Of a stretch of 64,000 nucleotides of DNA, positions 17,382-26,052 are shown piece by piece (the first letter of the stretch is position 1; each line of letters opens with the position of its first letter). Origin of the DNA: an uncultured Lentisphaeria bacterium (GTDB lineage Bacteria; Verrucomicrobiota; Lentisphaeria; Victivallales; UBA1829); assembly GCA_905197955.1 (NCBI GenBank), contig CAJKAR010000023.1, positions 1 to 64,000 of the forward strand, in the 5' to 3' direction. The translations under genes were made by a program, and so were the position numbers. Under the pieces are notes generated by a model. It made no database searches. It was not told the origin of the DNA and was given only the letters and a program-made list of their open reading frames with translations.

Positions 17382-18572
17382 TTACAAAGCGGCCATTTTT
17401 TCCGCAAGCATCATACCTTTTTCCATGGCAACATCCGAATTCATGTGCTCCCATTCGCCCCAGCGGCCAAGACCTATGATATTATGCGATGCCGCCCATT
17501 TCAGAATTCCGGCAATCTGTTCCGGTTTCCGAATCGTATTCAGAGGATACGCATACTGATTCCGATAATGGTAGTCGCCAGGAGCAGCCGCTCGCGAAGA
17601 ATTCGTTTCCGTCCAGAAACCTCTGGTTCCCAGCGCAAAATTCTCACGGTGCAGAATCCGGTGATACGAAAGATCCGGATCCGCAAAATACGTCCAGTGC
17701 GAATCCGTATTGTCCTTCTTGGCAAAGTAATCAATATCCACCGATGTATAGCGCAGCTGAGCAACCTCCGCAGCAATCTCTTCCGGCAGGGAAGAGGCAA
17801 ATTCCTGCCACGGAATCGTATTGATGATATATTCGGCCTGATATTTTCCATTGACCGTCAATGTCTGCCAATCCAGAGAATGCACAGGAGTCTGATACAC
17901 GATCTTATCTTTTAAGGCATCCGCAATTCTCAGGAAAACTTCTCCATATCCGGCTTTTTTAGGATAATAAAAATCGGCATGTCCCGGAAGAGTTCCAAAC
18001 GGTTCATGTCTCAGACAGCTGGTCAGGACCTCTCGGAAAGAAACATTCGGCAACTTGTAAAGCCAATACGTTCCAAGGTCATCCAGATCACAGGAAAAAA
18101 TCTTTTTGTTGTAAGGAAGCATATACGTTTCCGCGATTTTATCGCCCAGCTTCCAATAGATCCACTCGGAAAACGCCTCCGGCATCGGAGTCCCCTGAAC
18201 AGAGCCGGCTCGTGCAATCGATTCCAGATACTCAATCTGCAACTCCTCCGGAAACTGCCAGATATTGGATTCCAGAGGATAACCGACCTCATATTTTCCA
18301 ATCCGGATCTTGGTATTCCGATGGAAAAGATTCCATTCGCTTTCCGGCATATAAGAGAAAATAAAATCAAGTACATTTTTCCGGCGCACATCCAGAATAT
18401 GTCCACCGCCGAAATCAACCGGACCGCCGTCAAACATCACACTCCGGCAGAGTCCTCCTGCTTCAGATTCTTTCTCCACAACAAGAAAATCTGAAACTCC
18501 ATGTTTTTTCAGGAAAGAAGCGAAAGTCAAACCAGCCGGTCCCGCCCCCAAAATCAGAAATTTCACCTTCAT
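17382..18572 (-). CDS. FAD-dependent oxidoreductase/mutase, UDP-galactopyranose-mutase-like (amine-oxidase fold)
   Basis: 396 residues. The dinucleotide-binding motif LGAGPAG is at about residues 8-14, followed by an E-E-K cluster ending in GGLCRS, the FAD signature of the UGM/protoporphyrinogen-oxidase-like group. GGHILD and a terminal GLGRWGEWEHMNSDVAMEKG segment complete the flavin site. The middle region (about 110-230) has the helical substrate-domain look with YNKKIF, seen in UGM-like proteins. It lies 16 bases before the GT2 gene. It is likely to act on a nucleotide sugar for the glycan locus, such as pyranose-furanose ring contraction or a redox-neutral change. A true UGM cannot be claimed without checking the active-site arginines. 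Confidence 0.65.
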   Translation of the reverse strand: MKVKFLILGAGPAGLTFASFLKKHGVSDFLVVEKESEAGGLCRSVMFDGGPVDFGGGHILDVRRKNVLDFIFSYMPESEWNLFHRNTKIRIGKYEVGYPLESNIWQFPEELQIEYLESIARAGSVQGTPMPEAFSEWIYWKLGDKIAETYMLPYNKKIFSCDLDDLGTYWLYKLPNVSFREVLTSCLRHEPFGTLPGHADFYYPKKAGYGEVFLRIADALKDKIVYQTPVHSLDWQTLTVNGKYQAEYIINTIPWQEFASSLPEEIAAEVAQLRYTSVDIDYFAKKDNTDSHWTYFADPDLSYHRILHRENFALGTRGFWTETNSSRAAAPGDYHYRNQYAYPLNTIRKPEQIAGILKWAASHNIIGLGRWGEWEHMNSDVAMEKGMMLAEKMAAL

Positions 18573-18614
18573 ATCAACCGATTTTCCTCTATTAAGTTTT
18601 TGACTTTTATCACT

Positions 18615-19754
18615 TCAATCCACCCGGCGCGCTCTGACGCGAATCGCATAGGGAATCGTTTTTTCCGAAATCAGAATCAAATACCCTCCTCCGCCAGCGC
18701 CGGAAAGCTTCCAGCCATAAACCGAATCCTTCATCCGGGCAATGGTTTCATACACTCCCGCCGTAGCCATATTCGGGAACATTTTCAACTGAGCGTCAAA
18801 GCATCTTCTGGTAGCTTCCCCCCAGGCCTTCACATCCTTGTTCAGAATTCCCTGCCAGGCATCTTCGGTGGAATCGGCAAGCTCTTTTATGGAATCCAAT
18901 GTCACATTCGAATTACTGTACACATCGTATCCGGCCTCCCTCGGACGCAGCTGGAACAGCCAGATATGGTTCTCCACAAACGAAAGGATATCGTTATCAA
19001 TCACAGAATCGATGCTTTTCGGCCAAAAACCTTTGTCATAATTCAACTTGTTGAGTCCCGGCATCATAATGCCAAGCTGATCCTGCGATCCGCTGATGTT
19101 TTTTGTCCCGGGAGGATTTTCCACGCAGAACAGAGTTTTTGCATGTTCCTCAGGATTTCCCACCGGCAGATTGTTCTTCCAGAGTTCCACGGCTTTTTTG
19201 CGGGAACTCGTCGCCATTCCACTGCGGTCATTAAACTCATAATCCGGCTCAATGGAACATGTAATCACTGATCCGGGATACTGCTCGTTCAACAGAGGCT
19301 GATCCATCCAGCCGCCGCACAGCTCGACACGGTAAGGAATATGGCACTCCTGGCGAAGAGCCGTCGTCGAACGAACCGGCAGTCCCGCCGAGGGAATTCT
19401 TTCACTTACAACAAGTTCAATTCCATATTTTTTGCAGAATTTTTCCTTTGCGGGCGTAAAACCATCCGTATTGACAAAAAAGATATCCGGTTTCAGAGCA
19501 ATAACCTCTTTTTCAAAATCCATCACACCGCTTCCGGAATTGATCCAGGCATCTTTGACACAGCGGAGCGCTTTCACCATATAGAGTCGTTCCGCATTAT
19601 TATTTACAGTCGTGCGACCTTTCAATTCCCAAATCGTGGAGTCGGAACCAAGCCCGACATAGAGGTCTCCCAGTTTCGCGGCCTCCTGAAAAAAAGCCAC
19701 ATGTCCGCTATGAAGCATATCATAGCAGCCGGATACAAACACTTTCTTAGCCAT
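18615..19754 (-). CDS. Cytidylyltransferase-GHMP kinase fusion protein
   Basis: 379 residues. The N-terminal domain (about 1-135) is a nucleotidyltransferase of the CTP:glycerol-3-phosphate/HldE-C type, with HSGH at residues 15-18. The C-terminal part (about 150-379) resembles GHMP kinases: PYRVELCGGWMDQP, a GMATSS phosphate loop, SGSQDQLG, and a closing LSGAGGGG. The closest known logic is sugar activation (phosphorylate C1, then add a nucleotide), as in heptose or fucose salvage, but here with a cytidylyltransferase fold. The N-terminal kinase strands look shorter than usual. I chose the ATG at 19754, after CAAGGAGGG. It is first in the leftward glycan arm, behind a strong promoter. Confidence 0.7.
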   Translation of the reverse strand: MAKKVFVSGCYDMLHSGHVAFFQEAAKLGDLYVGLGSDSTIWELKGRTTVNNNAERLYMVKALRCVKDAWINSGSGVMDFEKEVIALKPDIFFVNTDGFTPAKEKFCKKYGIELVVSERIPSAGLPVRSTTALRQECHIPYRVELCGGWMDQPLLNEQYPGSVITCSIEPDYEFNDRSGMATSSRKKAVELWKNNLPVGNPEEHAKTLFCVENPPGTKNISGSQDQLGIMMPGLNKLNYDKGFWPKSIDSVIDNDILSFVENHIWLFQLRPREAGYDVYSNSNVTLDSIKELADSTEDAWQGILNKDVKAWGEATRRCFDAQLKMFPNMATAGVYETIARMKDSVYGWKLSGAGGGGYLILISEKTIPYAIRVRARRVD

Positions 19755-19906
19755 GGAAACGATATCCCTCCTTGCTGCAAAATAATCCAAAATAAATATC
19801 AAGGCCTCCTGACCCCAGGAAAGCTGTTCCGGCCTGCCAGACTCAACACCCCAACCGCAGGAAACACCGGAACATTTCTGTTATCCAGCCTTGAACCCTC
19901 TCTCAT

Positions 19907-19935
19907 ACTATACCACACCATGGAAAACAAATCAA
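19907..19935 (-). promoter_or_regulatory. Promoter of the leftward glycan arm
   Basis: Minus strand: TTGATT (19930-19935), 17-base spacer, TATAGT (19907-19912). Confidence 0.7.
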
Positions 19936-20000
19936 GCACTCGCGTTCCGCTTTTTTCCTGGCGGAATTTTTCTCTGTCTCAAATAAAAGACAGACAGGTG

Positions 20001-20028
20001 TTGATTTTCTGTTTTTCCAGTCTATATT
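20001..20028 (+). promoter_or_regulatory. Promoter of the rightward glycan export arm
   Basis: TTGATT (20001-20006), 16-base spacer ending in TTTTTCCAG-TC, TATATT (20023-20028). Transcription would begin near 20035, which makes an in-frame ATG at 20034 unusable and supports the start at 20097. Confidence 0.65.
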
Positions 20029-20096
20029 ACATAATGGCCCTGAGTGGGGATCGCCGTTTATTCTTCAGCAGTAACGTTTTTTGGAGAATTTTCAAC

Positions 20097-20924
20097 ATGT
20101 TTCAGCGCATCAAAGTGGTTTTGGATCCTCTTGCGGGAATACGTCCACTGATCAAAAACCATTTTCTGCTACACCAGTTGATCGTCAGAAATGTTGCTCT
20201 CCGATACAGGGGTTCTCTGCTGGGACTGTTCTGGAGCTTCGTACAGCCCTTAATGATGCTTTGTGTTTATACCTTTGTCTTCGGCTGTGTCTTCAAAGCA
20301 AGATGGGGAGTGGAAAATGAGACAAACAGCGCTTTTGCCGTCATCATGTTCTGCGGAGTGGTCTTTTATACGCTCTTCAGCGAAAGCATCATGTCAAACT
20401 GTTCGGTGATTCTATCCAATCCGAATTATGTAAAAAAAGTGATTTTCCCGCTGGAGCTGCTTCCGTTTGCACAAGTGTGTTCCACTTTTTTCGTCGGACT
20501 CGTCTGGGTTCTGCTTCTGTTCCTCGGAGTGGTGTTCATTTACGGGCAGCTCTCCTGGAATATGCTGTTCATGCCACTGCTTCTGCTTCCGCTCTTCCTG
20601 TTGACATGCGGAATCAGTTATTTTGTTGCATCGCTTTCCGTCTATATCCGGGATACGCCCTATGTAGTCGGAGTTCTTCTGCAGATCATGTTTTTCATGA
20701 CTCCGATTTTCTACCGGGTCGAAGCGGTTCCGGAACCCTATCGCCTTCCGCTCCAGTTGAACCCGATGACCCTGATTATTGACGAAGCAAGAAAAGTATT
20801 CATCTACGGAACCCCTCTGAATTGGCATTTGTGGGGAATCAGCATGATTGTCTCTCTGCTGGCTTATCATCTTGGATTCGCCTGGTTCCATAAAACAAAA
20901 CGGGGGTTTGCCGATGTCCTCTGA
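20097..20924 (+). CDS. wzm: ABC-2 type polysaccharide export permease (Wzm-like)
   Basis: 275 residues with six predicted membrane helices. The cytoplasmic N-terminus carries the family motif QLIVRNVALRYRGSLLGLFWSFVQPL. A late LNPMTLIIDEARKV-like segment precedes the last helix, as in O-antigen and teichoic acid export permeases. It should form the channel half of an ABC transporter moving a completed lipid-linked glycan across the inner membrane. The open frame extends far upstream, but that part lies before the promoter. The ATG at 20097 has GGAG 12 bases ahead. The gene overlaps the ATPase gene by 11 bases. Confidence 0.92.
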   Translation: MFQRIKVVLDPLAGIRPLIKNHFLLHQLIVRNVALRYRGSLLGLFWSFVQPLMMLCVYTFVFGCVFKARWGVENETNSAFAVIMFCGVVFYTLFSESIMSNCSVILSNPNYVKKVIFPLELLPFAQVCSTFFVGLVWVLLLFLGVVFIYGQLSWNMLFMPLLLLPLFLLTCGISYFVASLSVYIRDTPYVVGVLLQIMFFMTPIFYRVEAVPEPYRLPLQLNPMTLIIDEARKVFIYGTPLNWHLWGISMIVSLLAYHLGFAWFHKTKRGFADVL

Positions 20925-22242
20925 TGTGGTCTTCCAGGTTCGAAATATTTCAAAAGTATTCGAAATGTACTCTCGACCGGTGCATCGTCTTTTTCAGACT
21001 CTTTTTGCCGGACATAAACGTTTCTATAAAGAATTCCGGGCGCTGAACGATATCAGCTTTGATATCCACAGAGGAGAAGCCGTCGGCATCATCGGAAAAA
21101 ACGGAGCGGGGAAATCCACTCTTTTGCAGATTCTTGTAGGAACTCTTGCTCCGACCACTGGAAGTGTACACTCGGTCGGTCGCGTAGCGGCTCTGCTGGA
21201 ACTGGGCAGCGGATTCAACCCGGAATTCACCGGCAGGGAAAATGTCATGATGAACGCAGCCGTTCTGGGACTCAGCAGAGAGCAGGTTATTGAAAAATTC
21301 GAGGAAATTCAGGCGTTCGCCGATATCGGCTCCTTCATCGACCAGCCAGTCAAGACCTATTCCAGCGGAATGATGGTGCGTCTGGCTTTCGCCGTTCAAA
21401 TCATGGTCAAACCGGATATTCTGATCGTGGATGAGGCTCTCGCGGTCGGAGATGCCGCGTTTCAGAGAAAATGTTATGCACGCCTGGATTCTCTCCTGGC
21501 GCAAGGGATGACTCTGCTGCTCGTCACTCACGATACCGAAACCGTAAAACAGAAATGCAATCGAGTGCTTTTCCTGAAAGAAGGAAGTCTCTGTTATGAC
21601 GGTCCGGCAGAGGAAGGCGTTGTGGAGTATATGCGCTATCTCTTCCCGAAAGAGGAAAACGGAGCACTCCCGGAACCGCAGACGAATTCTGAAAACCAGG
21701 ATCTCTCCTCGTCATCTTCGGCACCGAAGGAAGAATTCGTCTATGAACTCCTGAATGAGAATCTTCATAAAAACAAATGGGGAATCGGCGGCGGACGCTT
21801 TCACAGACTTGCTCTGTATGGACTGGAAGAACCAAACATTTTGCGAACACCCTGCCATTTCACGATTGAACTGGAAGCATCCTGGGATTCGGCAAAAGTG
21901 GAAGAATTGATCCGGAAAGAATCGCTGGAAAATAATATTCTGGTCGGAATCAGAATCGTCGATACAAGAAATATTGTGCTGTTCGGAACCAATACCTTCC
22001 TGGAAAACAAGAAAATTGATCCGAATCTGCAACATGTAACGGTCAGCTTTACGATTGATTTCCCCATGTTGAAAAATGGAGATCTGTTCCTGACATTTGC
22101 TCTTTCTGTCGGGAATATGATCTCTCACGTGCATCTGGTCTGGGATGATCTCATCATTCAGTTGAAGAGTATCAGTCCAGCTCTGAGCGACGGAATGGTT
22201 CATTTCAACACCACGACAACAATCACGGAGAAAGCAAAATGA
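20914..22242 (+). CDS. wzt: ABC polysaccharide export ATPase with C-terminal substrate-recognition domain (Wzt-like)
   Basis: 442 residues. The ATPase domain (about 1-250) has Walker A GKNGAGKST at 61-69, an ELGSGFNPEFTGRENV loop, the YSSGM signature, and Walker B ILIVDEALAVGD. A flexible linker rich in Ser, Glu and Pro (about 252-275) leads to a C-terminal beta domain (about 285-442) of the Wzt_C type. In E. coli O8/O9a that domain recognises the modified non-reducing end of the chain. An extended domain therefore predicts export coupled to a capping modification, and a methyltransferase gene follows immediately with an ATGA overlap. Confidence 0.92.
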   Translation: MSSDVVFQVRNISKVFEMYSRPVHRLFQTLFAGHKRFYKEFRALNDISFDIHRGEAVGIIGKNGAGKSTLLQILVGTLAPTTGSVHSVGRVAALLELGSGFNPEFTGRENVMMNAAVLGLSREQVIEKFEEIQAFADIGSFIDQPVKTYSSGMMVRLAFAVQIMVKPDILIVDEALAVGDAAFQRKCYARLDSLLAQGMTLLLVTHDTETVKQKCNRVLFLKEGSLCYDGPAEEGVVEYMRYLFPKEENGALPEPQTNSENQDLSSSSSAPKEEFVYELLNENLHKNKWGIGGGRFHRLALYGLEEPNILRTPCHFTIELEASWDSAKVEELIRKESLENNILVGIRIVDTRNIVLFGTNTFLENKKIDPNLQHVTVSFTIDFPMLKNGDLFLTFALSVGNMISHVHLVWDDLIIQLKSISPALSDGMVHFNTTTTITEKAK

Positions 22243-23819
22243 CCGGTTTTCTCCAGAAACTTCATGACTTTCTTTTCCCTTCCAGTAAAACATATTCAGA
22301 GATTTTGTCGCTCTTGAAAGAAATTTCAGAGGATCAAACAAAAATTCATCAGAAAATCAACGCGCTGGAAAACATCTGCGCAGAAAAAGAGCTTTCGCAA
22401 CAGCAGCTGCACCAAACGCTCAACCGCATCAGAGAGGAACAGGAAAAACTCTCGCTGCAGGAAAAAGAACTGCTTCTTTCCATGACCGAAAATGTTACTG
22501 CGGTAGGAAAACATCTGAATGTCATCTCCAATACTCAGAATGCCAACCACCAGGAGTCTCTGGGGTATATCAGAGATGTGATCCAGACAGTAAATAAAAT
22601 CTTCGATCTTGCAACCTTTTCCCGATCCGTTCTGGCAGACTGTTCCACCTTCCCCCGGAAACTCGAAGAACTGAAATCGGTTCTGGATGGACAAAAATCA
22701 GCGATAGAATCCTCCCTGCGGGAACTGACCGATCAACACGCCCTCCTCCGGCAGCAGACAGCATCATCCATCGAAACGCTCACAGGCCGGACGGAACATG
22801 CGGCTCGTCTTCTGGAAGAACAAAACAAGCAAACCACATCCAGTCTTGCCGCTCTTTCCAGCACGGAAAAACTTCTGGAAGAAACTTCCAACCGGCTTTC
22901 CTCCATTCAAGAATGTTCTGAAAAGACCTTTGATCTTTTGAACGTTCGACAGGAGCCCGCCATGGAACAAATCCTGCATCGAACCAATGAGCTTGAAGCA
23001 ACCGCCCGTCAGCTGGCACAACAACTGGAAGACCTTCAAAAACAAACAATCCGAACGGTGATTCAGAGCAAATGGCTGCTTGCAGATGAGTTTTCTTCGC
23101 AGGAAAAAGAGAAAGAGGATGCCATCATTCGCTGTCCTTTGTGCGGACATTCCGGGAAAAAATCGTCTTATGAAACCAGAACCACCTTCTGCATTTTCGG
23201 CGGTGGAAAAATTGAACGCTATGTCTGTCCTGCATGTGATCTTATTTTCGGCCCCTTGAAAATGCTGAAATTATCTCCGCAGCAGCTGCAGGAGGAATAT
23301 GAGCAGAATTATTCTGTTTTCCGGGAATCGGATACGACACCCTATGAGCTGGCACTTTTCCATGCAATGAAGCCGGAAAAAGACCGGATTTATCTGAACT
23401 ACGGAGCAGGAGGATGGAATGCGACTTCCCGAAAACTGAGGGAAGAGGGCTTTCAAGTCTATGATTACGAACCTTTCGCTCCTGTTCAAAAGAATGAATG
23501 GAGCATCACTTCGAAAGCCGGACTCCGGAATATGAAGTTCGATGGAATATTTTCCAACGACTTGATTGAACACCTTCAGAATCCCGTGGAAGAACTCTGT
23601 TTTATGAAGTCCCTCCTGAATCCGGATGGAAAAATGTACCATGCCACGGGCTGTTATGAGTATGCGTTTGAATACACCAGATTTCATCTCTTTTTCTTCC
23701 TGGGCCGCTCGTTGCAGCTCTTAGCGCAGAAAAGCGGACTGGAGGTGAAGCTGACAGATCGGATCTATCCGGAACAATCCTCCCTGCGCTATGCTATTTT
23801 TACGATAAAAAACACTTAA
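22239..23819 (+). CDS. Coiled-coil / zinc-ribbon / SAM methyltransferase, candidate glycan chain terminator
   Basis: 526 residues in three parts. Residues 20-280 are a long glutamine-, glutamate- and leucine-rich coiled coil. Residues about 298-335 hold two Cys pairs (CPLCG and CPACD), a likely zinc ribbon. Residues about 360-526 form a class I methyltransferase with the SAM motif YLNYGAGGW near 384 and a FDGIFSNDLIEHLQNP acidic/His segment. The gene overlaps wzt (ATGA at 22239-22242). In ABC-exported O-antigens WbdD caps the chain by methylation and measures length with a coiled coil. The parts and the neighbour match, but the domain order is reversed and no kinase domain is seen. The capping role is inferred. 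Confidence 0.75.
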   Translation: MTGFLQKLHDFLFPSSKTYSEILSLLKEISEDQTKIHQKINALENICAEKELSQQQLHQTLNRIREEQEKLSLQEKELLLSMTENVTAVGKHLNVISNTQNANHQESLGYIRDVIQTVNKIFDLATFSRSVLADCSTFPRKLEELKSVLDGQKSAIESSLRELTDQHALLRQQTASSIETLTGRTEHAARLLEEQNKQTTSSLAALSSTEKLLEETSNRLSSIQECSEKTFDLLNVRQEPAMEQILHRTNELEATARQLAQQLEDLQKQTIRTVIQSKWLLADEFSSQEKEKEDAIIRCPLCGHSGKKSSYETRTTFCIFGGGKIERYVCPACDLIFGPLKMLKLSPQQLQEEYEQNYSVFRESDTTPYELALFHAMKPEKDRIYLNYGAGGWNATSRKLREEGFQVYDYEPFAPVQKNEWSITSKAGLRNMKFDGIFSNDLIEHLQNPVEELCFMKSLLNPDGKMYHATGCYEYAFEYTRFHLFFFLGRSLQLLAQKSGLEVKLTDRIYPEQSSLRYAIFTIKNT

Positions 23820-23820
23820 T

Positions 23821-25059
23821 ATGGACTCGAATACAATGAAACAGACTCTGTTGTTTATCGGACATGATTTTCATCGCCATACAAAATCAAATCGTTTTAT
23901 CCTGGACCTGATTGAAGAGAAATTTGAAATTGAGCTCTGCTCCATTGTTCCGGATTACGGGGAAAACGGCACATGGCTGACCAATCTTCAGAGAAAACAC
24001 TACGATGTGGTCCTCTGCTGGCAGGTCATGCCTTCGATTGAAACACTGAAACAGTTCTGTTCGTTTGATTTCGGTGTATTCTTTCCCATGGCGGATTATT
24101 ATTACCGCGCACAAAAAGATGTTTCCGCGCCGATCTGGCAGGAGTATCAGGATTTTCAGATTATCTCCTTTTCCCGGAAAATGCACGAAGAATTAATTGC
24201 CAACGGTTTTTCCTCTCATTATTTCCAGTATTTCCCGGAACCGGCATCGAAATTCTGCGAAGGCGATGCAGATGCCGTATTCTTCTGGCAGAGAGTGTCT
24301 CACATCAATATCTACACAGTGCTGACTCTTCTGAAAGATTACAGCATTCGGCATCTGCATATCCACAAGGCGCTTGATCCCGGAGAAACGTATATTCCTC
24401 TGCCGTATGAATATCAGGGCGCGATGAATGTCTCCTATTCCTCCTGGTTCGAAAGCAAAGAGGATATGCTCAAGTGCATGGATGAATCTGCCCTGTATGT
24501 TGCGGCAAGATATTGCGAAGGGATCGGCATGTCCTTTCTGGAAGCAATGGCGCACGGCCGCTGCGTGATCGCTCCGGATGAAACCACCTTCAATGAGTAT
24601 ATTGAAGACGGCAAAACAGGATTCCTTTTCATCCCCTCCAATCCGCAGCCGCTGAAAAAGGAGGAGATCCGGAAAATCCAGAAAAACGCATACGAATTCA
24701 TCCGCAAAGGCTACCGCGAATGGGAAACGAAACGCAAGGAAATCGTCCCGCTGTTCACCCGGAAAGCAGAAACAGATCCTGGAAAAATCCGGAAACTGGA
24801 GTCCATCTGGAGCCAGCATAAAAAGGAGCTTCCGGCAGGAAACGCTTTGCCGCAGAAATCTGGAAGTTCGCTGTTCGTAAAGATAAAAAAATATATGGAC
24901 ATCATCCGGAACAGATCGGAAATTTACCATAACATTGGAGAGAAGAAATTCTGCGGAATCCGCTACTTTTTCAAAATGGAGCGAAACGACAAAAAGAAAA
25001 TTCTCATCTTCTTTTTCGGCATTCCGCTTTTTTCTGTTGAATTTCTAGAGGAGAATTGA
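23821..25059 (+). CDS. Family 4-like glycosyltransferase (GT-B fold)
   Basis: 412 residues. The C-terminal Rossmann half contains EGIGMSFLEAMAHG, the E-x7-E donor-binding motif of GT4-type enzymes, followed by the typical CVIAPDE and GFLF segments. The N-terminal half is divergent (TLLFIGHDFHRH start). A C-terminal extension of about 80 residues is lysine-rich and ends in a hydrophobic stretch IFFFGIPLFSVEF that may sit on the membrane. It starts one base after the methyltransferase stop; a second ATG at 23836 (MKQTLL) is also possible. It should add a sugar to the growing exported glycan; donor and acceptor are unknown. Confidence 0.75.
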   Translation: MDSNTMKQTLLFIGHDFHRHTKSNRFILDLIEEKFEIELCSIVPDYGENGTWLTNLQRKHYDVVLCWQVMPSIETLKQFCSFDFGVFFPMADYYYRAQKDVSAPIWQEYQDFQIISFSRKMHEELIANGFSSHYFQYFPEPASKFCEGDADAVFFWQRVSHINIYTVLTLLKDYSIRHLHIHKALDPGETYIPLPYEYQGAMNVSYSSWFESKEDMLKCMDESALYVAARYCEGIGMSFLEAMAHGRCVIAPDETTFNEYIEDGKTGFLFIPSNPQPLKKEEIRKIQKNAYEFIRKGYREWETKRKEIVPLFTRKAETDPGKIRKLESIWSQHKKELPAGNALPQKSGSSLFVKIKKYMDIIRNRSEIYHNIGEKKFCGIRYFFKMERNDKKKILIFFFGIPLFSVEFLEEN

Positions 25060-25062
25060 AAG

Positions 25063-26019
25063 ATGCCCCACACAGCTGCCGCCCCGGTGAAACCTCCTTT
25101 GCTGACGGTTGTCACTGTCATCCTGAATATCATCAAAAACAAACGGGAAATCTCTTTCCGGAACTGCATTGAATCGACCGCCAGTCAGACCTGGCCGGAA
25201 ATTGAACATCTCGTCATTGACGGCGGTTCTACGGACGGAACCGTGGACCTGCTTCGGGAACTGCAGAAAAACGGAAAAATCCGTTTTATTTCCGAAAAAG
25301 ACCGCGGCATCTATGATGCCATGAACAAGGGAATCCGCAATGCATCGGGCAAATATATTATGTTTCTGAACTCCGATGATGCTTTTCTGGACAACAGTGC
25401 GGTCGAAAATGTCATTCCCGTTCTGGAAAAAGAAAATGCGGATTACTCCTATGCCGATGCGGAAGTGTATGCGGCCAATCACTCCTCCCTGCTCTACACC
25501 TGGAAAGGCACCATCCTGGATATTCCTTACGGCTACTACCCATGCCATCAGACCTTTTTTGCGAAAAAATCCGTTCTGGAACAACTCGGCGGATTTCATG
25601 AAAATTATATGGCAAACGATAATCTTCTGATGCTCCAGATCGTTTCCGGCAACTGGAAAGGGGTTTACATTCCCCGTTCGATTATCGCATTCCATGTAGG
25701 CGGAGCATCCGGCGAAATGATTCAGGCAAAGGAGCGGATGAAAGCAGAGCACATTGCATTCTTCACAAAAGAGTGCGGACTGCCCCTTTCTGCGGAAGAA
25801 CTTTCTCATCTTTATGAGAAACAATTCTACCATCTGCCGTACGATCAGGTGATCAAAATCGGTTCTCATCTGGGGAAACCGGAATGGATTCAGAGTTTCT
25901 TTTCCAGTTATCTGGAATTCGTATATAATCAGGCGAAGGCGGGAAAAGAAAAACGGACGCTGTGTAAAATCCGTCTATTTTCCTGTCTGCCGTTTTTCGC
26001 ATTTACCCGTTCCGAATAA
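25063..26019 (+). CDS. Family 2 glycosyltransferase
   Basis: 318-residue GT-A enzyme. LTVVTVILN begins the nucleotide-binding fold, DGGSTDGT is at about residues 50-57, and the GIYDAMNKG and FLNSDDAF metal-site motifs follow. This pattern fits the WcaA/WcaE-like group of capsule and colanic acid transferases. The C-terminus ends IRLFSCLPFFAF, a hydrophobic tail like those of its neighbours, perhaps a membrane anchor. It starts 3 bases after the preceding gene. AGAGGAG, part of the preceding stop region, serves as ribosome site. Confidence 0.88.
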   Translation: MPHTAAAPVKPPLLTVVTVILNIIKNKREISFRNCIESTASQTWPEIEHLVIDGGSTDGTVDLLRELQKNGKIRFISEKDRGIYDAMNKGIRNASGKYIMFLNSDDAFLDNSAVENVIPVLEKENADYSYADAEVYAANHSSLLYTWKGTILDIPYGYYPCHQTFFAKKSVLEQLGGFHENYMANDNLLMLQIVSGNWKGVYIPRSIIAFHVGGASGEMIQAKERMKAEHIAFFTKECGLPLSAEELSHLYEKQFYHLPYDQVIKIGSHLGKPEWIQSFFSSYLEFVYNQAKAGKEKRTLCKIRLFSCLPFFAFTRSE

Positions 26020-26052
26020 AGAACAGGTTTTTTCCAAAGAAAGAGGTTTGAC

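Larger units (their letters stand above)
19755..20096. other. Divergent intergenic region controlling both arms of the glycan locus
   Basis: 342 bases without a gene. It holds two back-to-back promoters (19907-19935 leftward, 20001-20028 rightward) about 65 bases apart, a leftward leader of about 145 bases with no obvious riboswitch, and a rightward leader of about 60 bases. Confidence 0.6.

Noticed and set aside
19341..20096. Upstream extension of the wzm frame (about 250 extra residues)
   Set aside because: It lies upstream of and through the promoter, overlaps the divergent fusion gene antisense, and has no similarity to permeases.
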